Positions 54,817 to 63,280 of a stretch of 64,000 bases of DNA are shown here, one piece after another (the stretch's first letter is position 1; each line of letters starts with the position of its first letter). Source of the DNA: Catenovulum agarivorans DS-2 (GTDB lineage: Bacteria; Pseudomonadota; Gammaproteobacteria; Enterobacterales; Alteromonadaceae); contig NZ_ARZY01000001.1 in the NCBI RefSeq assembly GCF_000568405.1, positions 124,001 through 188,000 of the forward strand. The letters run 5' to 3'. Position numbers and translations under genes: made by a program. The notes under the pieces were generated by a model. It ran no database searches. It was not told where the DNA came from and saw nothing but the letters and a program-made list of their open reading frames with translations.

Positions 54817-55191
54817 TTGCAATTTAATCATTTTAATTTAAATGTCGCCCCCGACCTTATCTTAAAAGTGAAGAAATTTTATTGTGATCTTTTTGGTCTA
54901 GTAGAAGGGTATAGGCCAAAGATGAACCGGCCTGGCTATTGGTTATATTCAGGCAACCAGCCAATATTGCATTTGAATAAGATAGTTGATGTGAATGCAG
55001 TTTATACGCCAGGATCCAATCAGGCTTTGGATCATATGGCTTTTACTATGCCTAATATGAGCAACTTTATAAACAAATTAAACCAACTGGCAATTGAATA
55101 TCATCAAATGAATTATGCAGATAGGCCAACTCAAATTTTTTTGCATGATCCTGCAGGCGTCAAATTAGAAGTTCAATTTGCAGGTGAATAA
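54817..55191 (+). CDS. VOC (glyoxalase/dioxygenase-fold) family protein
   Basis: A 124-residue single VOC domain protein, probably metal-dependent. The pattern MQFNHFNLNV, FYCDLFGLVEGYRP, GYWLYSGNQPILHL, ALDHMAFTM and FLHDPAGVKLEVQF shows the two beta-alpha-beta-beta-beta units, with likely metal-binding His and Glu. It starts at TTG just 3 bases after the ccmI stop, so it may be carried on the ccm transcript. No substrate can be inferred. Confidence 0.8.
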   Translation: MQFNHFNLNVAPDLILKVKKFYCDLFGLVEGYRPKMNRPGYWLYSGNQPILHLNKIVDVNAVYTPGSNQALDHMAFTMPNMSNFINKLNQLAIEYHQMNYADRPTQIFLHDPAGVKLEVQFAGE

Positions 55192-55208
55192 TTTTCGGAA
55201 CGGAAAAC

Positions 55209-56003
55209 GTGAAACAGATTAATTTATTATTCGCTTCAGCTGTGCTTGTGTTAGCTGGCTGTGCTAGCAATAAAAATATAGATACACAAGCAACGGCGGC
55301 TCAGCAAGCCAATTTACCCAAAGAAGTACAACAAGAAATCCCAGATCCATTAGAAGGGGTCAACCGAGCAATCTGGGATTTCAACTACGAGATACTAGAC
55401 AAGTATCTCGTTAGACCTGTGGCAGTTGGTTATAAGATCATTATGCCTGAATTTGCCCGAACGGGTTTATTAAATGCAGCTGAAAATCTAGAAGAACCTT
55501 CATCCGCAATTAATAATTTATTGCAAGGCAAAGGCGAAGGGGCTGCAAAAAGCACAGGACGATTTTTAGTTAATTCAACTATTGGTTTGTTAGGTTTGAT
55601 TGATGTGGCTGGTTACATGGGTTTAGAAGACCACAACGAAGAATTTGGTGAAGTGTTGGGAAAATGGGGGCTCAATACTGGACCATATTTAATGTTACCA
55701 GCGATGGGGCCAACGGATGCGCGAAATTTTACTGGTGATATTATTGACTCAGCTTATTTTCCATTAGACGATTTGACCCTATGGGTCAAAGCCTTGCGTA
55801 TCAGTATTAAAGCAGTGGAAGGCCGCATTCGGTTAATGGATCAAGAAAAACTATTAGATGATAGTTTAGACCCTTATTTATTTGTGCGTGAAGCTTACTT
55901 TCAGCGCAGTTTATATGACTTGTATGATGGTAATGTGCCAAAACCTCAAATCACTGAGCAAGAAGAAGAAGATTTTGAAGCTTTCTTAAATGATGTGAAT
56001 TAA
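55209..56003 (+). CDS. mlaA: Outer-membrane lipid asymmetry lipoprotein MlaA (VacJ)
   Basis: A 264-residue lipoprotein that removes mislocalised phospholipids from the outer leaflet of the outer membrane. The start is GTG after a GGAACGGAA stretch; the lipobox VLAGC places the acylated Cys near residue 18. Family motifs: DPLEGVNRAIWDFNYEILDKYLVRPVA, NLEEPSSAINNLLQGK, STIGLLGLIDVA and GLNTGPYLMLPAMGPTDARN. The partner mla ABC genes are not in the window. The E/D-rich tail is typical of the family. Confidence 0.95.
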   Translation: MKQINLLFASAVLVLAGCASNKNIDTQATAAQQANLPKEVQQEIPDPLEGVNRAIWDFNYEILDKYLVRPVAVGYKIIMPEFARTGLLNAAENLEEPSSAINNLLQGKGEGAAKSTGRFLVNSTIGLLGLIDVAGYMGLEDHNEEFGEVLGKWGLNTGPYLMLPAMGPTDARNFTGDIIDSAYFPLDDLTLWVKALRISIKAVEGRIRLMDQEKLLDDSLDPYLFVREAYFQRSLYDLYDGNVPKPQITEQEEEDFEAFLNDVN

Positions 56004-56019
56004 CTGTCTAAATATACAG
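56004..56019 (+). promoter_or_regulatory. LexA box (SOS operator) upstream of dinB
   Basis: CTGTCTAAATATACAG is a perfect CTGT-N8-ACAG LexA-type site with an AT-rich centre, starting right after the mlaA stop and 53 bases before the dinB start. It supports SOS induction of dinB. Confidence 0.85.
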
Positions 56020-56071
56020 TTATGTGGTAAATTTCCTACAGATTTTACAGATGTGAGCTGAGGAATTTTGC

Positions 56072-57148
56072 ATGAATAAAAAGTTTGTCCATATCGATAT
56101 GGATGCTTTTTATGTATCAGTCGAAATTCGCGACAACCCAAAATTACAAGGGCAGCCTGTTGCCGTTGGCGGTGCGTCGAACAGGCGCGGTGTCTTATCG
56201 ACATGCAATTATATTGCACGCCAATTTGGCGTGCACTCCGCTATGCCTACCGCGTTGGCATTGAAAAAATGTCCAGATCTAATTGTATTGCCAGGCAGAA
56301 TGCAGGCCTACAAAGAGATTAGCCAGCAAATACGTGATATTTTTGTTCAACACACAGATAAAATCGAACCACTTTCCTTGGATGAAGCATACTTGGATGT
56401 AAGCAATAACCCATTGCACAATGGATCTGCAACTCTAATTGCACAAACCATTCGCCAGCAGATTTACCAAGCAACGGGGTTGACCGCATCGGCAGGGATA
56501 GCGCCAATTAAATTCCTCGCGAAAATAGCCTCTGATTTAAATAAGCCAAATGGCCAATACACAATTAAACCTGAGCAAGTACAAGATTTTATTGACGAAC
56601 TAGAGCTAAAAAAAATTCCTGGTGTGGGCAAAGTCACTTGGCAAAAGTTACAAAACTACGGGTTAAATACAGGTTTAGATGTACGCAACTCTAACCTTGA
56701 ATTTTTACAACAACATTTTGGCAAATATGGCCAAGTATTATGGCGACGTTGCCACGGCATAGACGAACGCGAAGTGGAAACCGAGCGAGTACGTAAATCG
56801 GTAGGGGTAGAACGCACTTTTGATAAAGATTTTTATAGTTATGAGCAGCTAAACCAAATTTTAACTGAAAAATTATTGCCAGAGCTCAACCGCAGATTGG
56901 AGCCATATTTGCTTAGTCGGCAAATTGAAAAAATTGGTATCAAACTTAAATTTTCTGATTTTCAATTAACCACTAAAGAGCAACAGTGCCAAACGCTCGA
57001 CCACACAGTTTTACGTTATTTGTTGCAAGAAGGACTCAATAGATTTGATGGCAAAGCGCAGAAAAAAGGTGTGCGCTTGTTGGGAGTGCAAGTGGGTTTA
57101 AGTGAACAGCGCACAGCTGTTCAGCTTAAATTGGATTTAGGCGAATGA
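56072..57148 (+). CDS. dinB: DNA polymerase IV
   Basis: A 358-residue Y-family translesion polymerase. The catalytic carboxylates are in HIDMDAFYVSVE (residues 7-18) and LDEAYLDVS (near 103); ASAGIAPIKFLAKIASDLNKPNG, the helix-hairpin-helix stretch KIPGVGKVTWQKL and the little-finger domain follow. The C-terminal QLKLDL is a beta-clamp-binding motif. GAGGA precedes the ATG. A LexA box lies upstream. Confidence 0.97.
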   Translation: MNKKFVHIDMDAFYVSVEIRDNPKLQGQPVAVGGASNRRGVLSTCNYIARQFGVHSAMPTALALKKCPDLIVLPGRMQAYKEISQQIRDIFVQHTDKIEPLSLDEAYLDVSNNPLHNGSATLIAQTIRQQIYQATGLTASAGIAPIKFLAKIASDLNKPNGQYTIKPEQVQDFIDELELKKIPGVGKVTWQKLQNYGLNTGLDVRNSNLEFLQQHFGKYGQVLWRRCHGIDEREVETERVRKSVGVERTFDKDFYSYEQLNQILTEKLLPELNRRLEPYLLSRQIEKIGIKLKFSDFQLTTKEQQCQTLDHTVLRYLLQEGLNRFDGKAQKKGVRLLGVQVGLSEQRTAVQLKLDLGE

Positions 57149-57149
57149 A

Positions 57150-57632
57150 CTAATCAACCCACATTTTTTGTTGAAATCTAAATTGTTCACTGTGACCTGT
57201 TTTCGGGTCTTTAATTGTGATGTAAAAGCGAAAAGTTTCTTCATTTGCATGGCGCACTTGGGCCAAGTAATAAACCGCATTGCCTTCGTCTACCTCCTTA
57301 AACTCCAAGTCTTTGCGGTGACCAACTAAGTTTTGTGCATAACCTGTCACTTTTAGCTTTAGTGGCGCTTTATTATTGGCTAAATCTAAGATGCTAATAT
57401 TGAGTAGACCATAGTTACCACGTCGATCTAAACCTATTGCTTTGGCCGTTTCTGCTTGAATAAAGGTGGAAGGAAAGGCGATATGGTGAATTTGCCAACT
57501 GCCGATTTCTGTCATATTTGGGTTGGCGCCACCTTTACCGTCGTCGATAAATTCGCCATTGGCTAAGGCTGTACAAGCAAAAAGTAGTGATGTTGTTAAC
57601 AGGAGTATCTTAGAAAATTTTATAGTGTTCAT
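57150..57632 (-). CDS. DUF4426 exported protein
   Basis: A 160-residue periplasmic protein with a signal peptide (residues 1-24, ending CTALANG). The rest fits DUF4426: SWQIHHIAFPSTFIQAETAKAIGLDRRGNYGLLNISIL, then a beta-sandwich-like part ending FRFQQKMWVD. DUF4426 genes are often near yggT, proC and yggS in Vibrio, Shewanella and related genera, as here, but function is unknown. It is convergent to dinB with one base between stops. Confidence 0.85.
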   Translation of the reverse strand: MNTIKFSKILLLTTSLLFACTALANGEFIDDGKGGANPNMTEIGSWQIHHIAFPSTFIQAETAKAIGLDRRGNYGLLNISILDLANNKAPLKLKVTGYAQNLVGHRKDLEFKEVDEGNAVYYLAQVRHANEETFRFYITIKDPKTGHSEQFRFQQKMWVD

Positions 57633-57966
57633 TTTATTCCTTAGTTGCTTGGGCTCTTTATTCTTTTGCTAGAAGGTATAAAGGTATATGAGGTATTACT
57701 CACAAAAATGCTTCAAGCTCATCCTGAGTCGCTTGCATAAGGCATCCATGCCTTATGAAGTTTTGTTCGCAACACACTCATCCACCTTCTTGGTATGTTA
57801 TCGCTGAAAATTAAGATGTCTGATGCGCTGGTTAGTGGAGTGATATTTAGAGCAAAATCTCTTTGTCAGGGATGAAAAAGCGAAGCTTACAAGGACGTAC
57901 TTGCAGCGTTTTTGCGAAAATAACACTCTACTAGCCAAAAGCACACACGTATCTTGATAGCGATAT
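57633..57966. repeat. Hairpin-rich non-coding region between the DUF4426 gene and yggT
   Basis: No coding frame is convincing in these 334 bases. CATAAGGCAT (57737-57746) and ATGCCTTATG (57749-57758) form a perfect 10-bp palindrome around CC. A second, imperfect hairpin lies at 57885-57907 (GCT..CAAG / CTTG..AGC). The stretch between and around them reads like a dispersed intergenic repeat of the type common in Alteromonadales genomes. A copy search is needed; it may also be just an RNA leader. Confidence 0.45.
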
Positions 57967-58509
57967 TTAAAACCCACCAAATAAATCAGACAACAACAAT
58001 TTAACAAACTGAATAGCGATAATCGCTACCAACACAGAAAAATCTAACCCACCCATAGGTGGTAAAACTTTACGTATGGGAGAAACCAAAGGTTCAGTTA
58101 ATTGGACTAATATTTGTTCCGCAGGGTTATAACCACCTTGGCTAAACCAACTTAAAATGGCGCGAATAATCAATACCCAAAAAGCGATGTTTAAAAACTC
58201 ATAAACTACAGATATTGCACCAACTATAACAAATCCAGCTGGATTAACCGGTTGTGAAAAAACTAAAGCTAAAACAAAAAATTTGCCCGCTGCAACAATA
58301 ATCGCTGCCACTAAAGCAGCAAAATTCCAATTTTTTACATTCGGTAAAATAGTCTGCAATGGCTTAACTAACGGGTTGGTAATTTTTACAATAAATTGAC
58401 TCAGAGGATTATAAAAATCCGCTCTAACTGCCTGTAACCAAAAGCGTAAAACGATCGCCATTAAATACAAGCCAAATAATGTGGTGATTAAAAAGTGCAG
58501 TGCATTCAT
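57967..58509 (-). CDS. yggT: YggT family membrane protein
   Basis: A 180-residue protein of two YggT repeats, each a pair of spans around a pattern such as PLSQFIVKITNPLVKPLQTILPN in the first and PAEQILVQLTEPLVSPIRKVLPP in the second. YggT proteins are linked to osmotic or potassium-related stress and to cell division in other bacteria; the precise role is open. It follows proC by 17 bases and is the third gene of the yggS-proC-yggT run. Confidence 0.93.
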   Translation of the reverse strand: MNALHFLITTLFGLYLMAIVLRFWLQAVRADFYNPLSQFIVKITNPLVKPLQTILPNVKNWNFAALVAAIIVAAGKFFVLALVFSQPVNPAGFVIVGAISVVYEFLNIAFWVLIIRAILSWFSQGGYNPAEQILVQLTEPLVSPIRKVLPPMGGLDFSVLVAIIAIQFVKLLLSDLFGGF

Positions 58510-58526
58510 GTTTTAACTCCGTGCTT

Positions 58527-59357
58527 TTACAATTGTTTGGCCATTTCTTCGGCGCGTTTCATACAGGCTTCAACAGCTTGTTGAATTACTGAATCTAAAT
58601 CGTTATGTTCTAAACTGGCGATGGCTGCCGCAGTCGTACCGCCTTTCGAGGTAACCTGTTGGCGCAGTTCGGTAATGGTTTTATCAGAGTTCTGTTGCAC
58701 CATTTGTGCTGAACCATTGGCAACTTGCTCGACAATAAGTTTGGCTTCTGTGTCTGAAAAACCGAGAGCTTGTGCTTGCTGGACCAAAGCTTCCATAAAG
58801 CGAAAAAAATAAGCGGGGGCACTGCCGGCCAGCGCAGTGATTTTATTAATGCCAGCTTCGTCATCTACCCAAACTGTTTTGCCAACTGCACTCATTAAGG
58901 TATCGGTGAAGTCTTTATCCGTTTGAGATACTGAGTCTGCTGCATAGACACCAGTTAAGCCTAAACCGAGTAAACTCGGAGTGTTTGGCATGGTTCTGAC
59001 AATCGCTGCTTCAGGGCCAAGCAGCTGCTGGAAGCGGGCAACAGGAATACCTGCGGCAATTGAAATAAAAAGTTTGTTCGTCAATTGTGCTGGGTCTAGT
59101 GTTACAGCGCTGAGCATATCCGCCATAATTTGAGGTTTAACGGCTAATACAACAACGTCAGCTTGTGCTATTGCGCTGTTGTTATCTTGCGTCGTTTGGA
59201 TGGCATATTTTTGCTTTAGCGCATCCAACTTGCCAGTTGAAGGATTCGCCGCAATAATTTTATTGGCTTCATAGCCACTGTTAACTAATCCAGCAATGAT
59301 ACTAGCAGACATATTGCCAGCACCAATAAATGCGACTGTTCTATTTGATGTTGTCAT
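58527..59357 (-). CDS. proC: Pyrroline-5-carboxylate reductase
   Basis: A 276-residue enzyme catalysing the last step of proline synthesis. The dinucleotide fold starts FIGAGNMSASIIAGL; VVLAVKPQ, IVRTMPNTP and the C-terminal SAPAYFF and VTSKGGTTAAAI signatures are present. Length matches E. coli ProC (269). It sits between yggS and yggT, a common arrangement. Confidence 0.97.
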   Translation of the reverse strand: MTTSNRTVAFIGAGNMSASIIAGLVNSGYEANKIIAANPSTGKLDALKQKYAIQTTQDNNSAIAQADVVVLAVKPQIMADMLSAVTLDPAQLTNKLFISIAAGIPVARFQQLLGPEAAIVRTMPNTPSLLGLGLTGVYAADSVSQTDKDFTDTLMSAVGKTVWVDDEAGINKITALAGSAPAYFFRFMEALVQQAQALGFSDTEAKLIVEQVANGSAQMVQQNSDKTITELRQQVTSKGGTTAAAIASLEHNDLDSVIQQAVEACMKRAEEMAKQL

Positions 59358-59389
59358 ATTGTGTTTCTACAAAAAGTGTAAAGGGTTAA

Positions 59390-60067
59390 TTAGGTTCTTG
59401 CGCCAAAAATAGCCGTGCCAATCCGTACCATAGTGCTACCATTTTCGATCGCGGTTTGCATATCGTTCGACATACCCATTGATAATGTATCTATAGCCGG
59501 GTAGCTGTTTTTCAAGTTCTGATATAAATCGTGCAACTGGCCAAACATTTTGTTGAGTTCGGCTTTATCGTCTGTATTCAGTGGAATAGCCATAATGCCG
59601 CGCAAAGTTAAATTGCTGTATTGAGTTAAATGCTCAGCAAAGTCAATAACTTGATTTGCTGCTAAACCCGACTTATTCGCTTCATTCGAAATATTTACCT
59701 GAATGCACACATTTAAATTCGGCATATCTTTTGGGCGCTGCTCGCTCAAACGTTTAGCGATTTTGTTTCTATCTAAGCTTTGCACCCAGTTAAAATTTTC
59801 GGCAATCAATTTGGTTTTATTCGACTGAATAGGGCCGATAAAGTGCCATTCAATATCTGCATAATCAGCAAGTTGTTGAACTTTATCTGCACCTTCTTGC
59901 GCGTAGTTTTCACCAAATTTTCGTTGTCCTGCTTGATAAGCTGCGACAACAGCCGAGGCCGGTTTGGTTTTGCTGACGGCCAGTAATTGAGTCGTTTGTG
60001 GTGTATTGCGGTTAATATTCGCAATTTGTTGATTAATATCGGTTAAATTTTGTTGTATATCTATCAT
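59390..60067 (-). CDS. yggS: PLP-binding homeostasis protein (YggS)
   Basis: A 225-residue TIM-barrel protein that binds pyridoxal phosphate without being a catabolic enzyme and helps keep PLP and amino acid pools balanced. The PLP lysine is in LLAVSKTKP; GENYAQEG, WHFIGPIQSNK, VCIQVNISNEANKSG, SMGMSNDMQTAIENGSTMVRIGTAIFG are family signatures. It is divergent from pilT, the usual arrangement in pseudomonads and relatives. Confidence 0.95.
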   Translation of the reverse strand: MIDIQQNLTDINQQIANINRNTPQTTQLLAVSKTKPASAVVAAYQAGQRKFGENYAQEGADKVQQLADYADIEWHFIGPIQSNKTKLIAENFNWVQSLDRNKIAKRLSEQRPKDMPNLNVCIQVNISNEANKSGLAANQVIDFAEHLTQYSNLTLRGIMAIPLNTDDKAELNKMFGQLHDLYQNLKNSYPAIDTLSMGMSNDMQTAIENGSTMVRIGTAIFGART

Positions 60068-60232
60068 TTATCAAAATTTTTGGTTGGCTCCAGTTGAGGC
60101 TGGTGTCATGATATATCATTCAGTTAACTAAAGCGATTTTTGCAGAATAATTGAAACAGGCTTAAAACTTTCTGCTATTTTTAAAAATAACAATTAAGCG
60201 CTTAGCCAAGCGAACAAAGCGGAGTACCTCAG

Positions 60233-61267
60233 ATGGACATTACAGAACTTTTGTCATTTAGTGTTGAACATAAAGCATCCGACTTACATTTATCAGCGGG
60301 TGTACCGCCTATGATTCGGGTCGACGGGGATGTAAGGAAAATAAATGTACCAGCATTGGATCATAAACAAGTGCACCAATTAGTCTACGACATTATGAAT
60401 GATAAGCAGCGCAAAGAGTACGAAGAAAACTGGGAAGCTGACTTTTCTTTTGAAATCCCCAACTTAGCACGCTTTCGTGTTAATGCATTTGTACAAAACC
60501 GCGGGGCTTCTGCGGTATTTCGAACCATTCCGAGCGAAGTCTTAACACTGGAAGATATTAACGCTCCCGATATATTTAAAGATCTTGCCGACAAACCACG
60601 TGGTTTGGTATTGGTTACCGGGCCTACGGGGTCAGGTAAAAGTACCACGCTGGCAGCAATGATAGATTACATCAATCAAAACAAACATCATCATATACTC
60701 ACTATTGAAGACCCAATTGAATTTGTTCATCAAAATAAACTGAGCTTAATCAACCAAAGGGAAGTTCACCGAGATACTAAATCATTTAACAATGCATTGC
60801 GTTCAGCACTGCGTGAAGACCCTGATGTTATTCTAGTTGGTGAAATGCGTGACTTAGAAACCATTCGCTTAGCCATGACGGCAGCAGAAACGGGTCACTT
60901 AGTTTTTGGAACCTTGCATACAACATCAGCGCCGAAAACCATTGACCGTATTGTTGATGTATTTCCCGCAGCAGAAAAGCCTATGGTGCGCTCAATGTTG
61001 TCAGAGTCGTTGCAAGCTGTTATTTCACAAGCATTGTTAAAACGTTCTGGTGGTGGTCGTGTTGCTGCTCACGAAATTATGGTCGGCACGCCTGCTATTC
61101 GAAATCTAATCCGCGAAGATAAAGTTGCACAAATGTACTCTGCCATTCAAACCGGTATGGGATTTGGTATGCAGACTATGGATCAGTGTTTAGCTGATTT
61201 AGTTAGTCGTGGCATGGTGACACGTCAAGTGGCAGCAACTAAAGCGGTTAATAAAAGCCAATTCTAG
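60233..61267 (+). CDS. pilT: Twitching motility retraction ATPase PilT
   Basis: A 344-residue hexameric ATPase that retracts type IV pili. Walker A GPTGSGKST near residue 131, the Asp box, ILTIEDPIEF (Walker B region), and the His box HLVFGTLHTTSAPKTIDR are present. The C-terminal AIRNLIREDK pattern is typical. No TM segments. A ribosome-binding GGAG lies upstream. pilU follows 9 bases later. Confidence 0.97.
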   Translation: MDITELLSFSVEHKASDLHLSAGVPPMIRVDGDVRKINVPALDHKQVHQLVYDIMNDKQRKEYEENWEADFSFEIPNLARFRVNAFVQNRGASAVFRTIPSEVLTLEDINAPDIFKDLADKPRGLVLVTGPTGSGKSTTLAAMIDYINQNKHHHILTIEDPIEFVHQNKLSLINQREVHRDTKSFNNALRSALREDPDVILVGEMRDLETIRLAMTAAETGHLVFGTLHTTSAPKTIDRIVDVFPAAEKPMVRSMLSESLQAVISQALLKRSGGGRVAAHEIMVGTPAIRNLIREDKVAQMYSAIQTGMGFGMQTMDQCLADLVSRGMVTRQVAATKAVNKSQF

Positions 61268-61276
61268 GAGCGGTTT

Positions 61277-62389
61277 ATGTTAATTCAACCTTATTTAGAA
61301 AAAATGGTTCAGCAAGACGCGTCCGATCTATTTATTACGGTTGGCCGTCCACCAAGTGCAAAAATTAACGGTGAAATGACCGCTTTAGACGAGAATGTGC
61401 TGGATAATCAGGCAAGTATAGACTTAGTTCATAGCACGATGAATGCCGCACAAAAACAAGAGTTTGAACAAACCAAAGAATGCAACTACGCCATTGCCGT
61501 TGATGGAGTTGGACGCTTTCGCTGCAATGCTTTTATTCAGCGCGAGCAAACCGGTATGGTGATTCGTAAAATTAATACCACCATTCCAGATGTCGACAAA
61601 ATGGGCATGCCAAGCGTATTGAAAGACGTCATTATGGCAAAACGTGGTTTATTTTTATATGTAGGTGCGACAGGCACAGGTAAATCAACTGCACTAGCTG
61701 CGCTAATGGGCTATCGAAATCGGAATAGCCGTGGGCATATTCTAACCATTGAAGACCCAATTGAATTTGTTCATCAACATGAAAAGTCGATAGTTACTCA
61801 GCGTGAAGTGGGCGTAGATACTGAATCTTTTGACGCGGCACTTAAAAGTTCACTTCGCCAAGCACCAGATGTCATTATGATAGGTGAGGTTCGCTCAGCT
61901 GAAACAATGGAATATGCGTTATCTTTTGCCGAAACGGGGCATTTATGTGTGGCGACCTTGCATGCCAATAACGCTAACCAAGCAATCGACCGTATTATGC
62001 ATATGGTGCCAAAAGATATGAAAGAAAAGCTATTGTTTGACCTTTCGTTAAACTTGCGAGCAATCGTTGCGCAACAGCTTGTCCCCACTAAAGATGGTAA
62101 CGGCCGGGTTGCCGCGATAGAAATATTGCTTAATTCACCATTGATTTCTGATCTTATTGCCCGGAATGAGTTGGGTGGCATTAAAGAGGTGATGGAAAAG
62201 TCTAAGGAACTTGGCATGCAAACTTTTGATGGTGCCTTATTTGACTTGTACGAAAAAGGAGTCATTACCTTTGCTGATGCATTGCATCACGCTGATTCAC
62301 CTAACGACTTACGTTTGAAAATTAAATTGCGTAGTAATGAACAAAATAGTTCAGGTTCACTACATGGGGTCACAGTTGACTTTGATTAA
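61277..62389 (+). CDS. pilU: PilT-like ATPase PilU
   Basis: A 370-residue partner of PilT, adding force to pilus retraction. Walker A GATGTGKST, ILTIEDPIEFVHQH and the His box HLCVATLHANNANQAIDRI are kept. The PilU-type start (IQPYLEKMVQQDASDLFITVGRPPSAKINGE) and the longer C-terminus distinguish it from PilT. AGGAG precedes the ATG. PilU usually needs PilT for function. Confidence 0.95.
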   Translation: MLIQPYLEKMVQQDASDLFITVGRPPSAKINGEMTALDENVLDNQASIDLVHSTMNAAQKQEFEQTKECNYAIAVDGVGRFRCNAFIQREQTGMVIRKINTTIPDVDKMGMPSVLKDVIMAKRGLFLYVGATGTGKSTALAALMGYRNRNSRGHILTIEDPIEFVHQHEKSIVTQREVGVDTESFDAALKSSLRQAPDVIMIGEVRSAETMEYALSFAETGHLCVATLHANNANQAIDRIMHMVPKDMKEKLLFDLSLNLRAIVAQQLVPTKDGNGRVAAIEILLNSPLISDLIARNELGGIKEVMEKSKELGMQTFDGALFDLYEKGVITFADALHHADSPNDLRLKIKLRSNEQNSSGSLHGVTVDFD

Positions 62390-62405
62390 ATAAACCGCCT
62401 TTGTA

Positions 62406-63152
62406 TCAGCGATTGGATAGTTGTGCTGTATCATCTCGATGTATCAGCCATCTATCTTTTAGCTTTATCCATCTATCTGATTGAAAAAATTGTATAAGTT
62501 TTTGATATATTGCCGGAGAAGATGATGAAACCGCAATGCTACGTGTAAAAGGTTTAACATACCCTTCAAGTATATAGAGTTGGTTTTTATACTCAGGGTT
62601 TTGTTTAATTATGTAGCTGTAAGTTTGCAATCCCATCACGCCAAAATCACCACGTTTATTGGCGAGCATTTTGGCGATAGTGGTTTCATTATCAACATTG
62701 TGGCGCAAAACATTGCCTTGTTTGATTAACTCATTCAAGTTGAAGTAGTGATAGCCGCGCACGCCAACCAAGGTTTTATTGTACAGTGATGAGTTGTCAG
62801 AAAATATTAACGATTTATCATTAGTCACATAAAGCTCTCGGTCGTACATCACCGGCTTTGTCCATAGAAAAGTTTGTGTATTAGTACCATTGACCCAGCT
62901 CGGATTAACCCACAGCAGGGCACCGGCTTCTATCGCTTTGTTGGTTGCCCGTTGCTTGGGTAGATAAACCAATTCGAAATGATAGTTTTGGGCAAAATGG
63001 TTTAATTCGGATGCGAGGTCAAAACTTAAACCTATGTTATTTTTAAGATCGATTATAAACGGTGGTTTTTCATAATATGTATACAGCACTACTACCGTTT
63101 TTGCACAGCTTGCATGGGCAATTATAATTAACAGTAGCAACATGTATCTCAT
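62406..63152 (-). CDS. Periplasmic solute-binding-like protein (SBP_bac_3 type)
   Basis: A 248-residue exported protein: a signal peptide (residues 1-17, ending ASCA) and a type-2 binding fold similar to amino-acid-binding proteins (YYEKPPFIIDLKNNIGLSFDLASELN, LVGVRGYHYFNLNELIKQGN, MLANKRGDFGVMGL). No permease or ATPase gene is adjacent. Lone proteins of this type are numerous in Alteromonadales and may act as sensors or orphan receptors. The ligand cannot be stated. It is convergent to pilU. Confidence 0.75.
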   Translation of the reverse strand: MRYMLLLLIIIAHASCAKTVVVLYTYYEKPPFIIDLKNNIGLSFDLASELNHFAQNYHFELVYLPKQRATNKAIEAGALLWVNPSWVNGTNTQTFLWTKPVMYDRELYVTNDKSLIFSDNSSLYNKTLVGVRGYHYFNLNELIKQGNVLRHNVDNETTIAKMLANKRGDFGVMGLQTYSYIIKQNPEYKNQLYILEGYVKPFTRSIAVSSSSPAIYQKLIQFFQSDRWIKLKDRWLIHRDDTAQLSNR

Positions 63153-63222
63153 AGCGACTTAACCAATATGTTATTCAGCCAACAACATATAAAGCATAGG
63201 ACACTTATAAACGTTTAGCGTA

Positions 63223-63259
63223 AATAAAGCCGTTATTGCAAAACAATAACGGCTTTATT
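63223..63259. terminator. Two-way intrinsic terminator downstream of prs
   Basis: AATAAAGCCGTTATTG (63223-63238) pairs perfectly with CAATAACGGCTTTATT (63244-63259) across a five-base loop. It lies 22 bases after the prs stop on the minus strand. Confidence 0.85.
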
Positions 63260-63280
63260 GTATAAGGTGTCTGGGGTTAA

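Noticed and set aside
61798-62265. 155-codon antisense frame inside pilU
   Set aside because: Shadow of pilU on the opposite strand.
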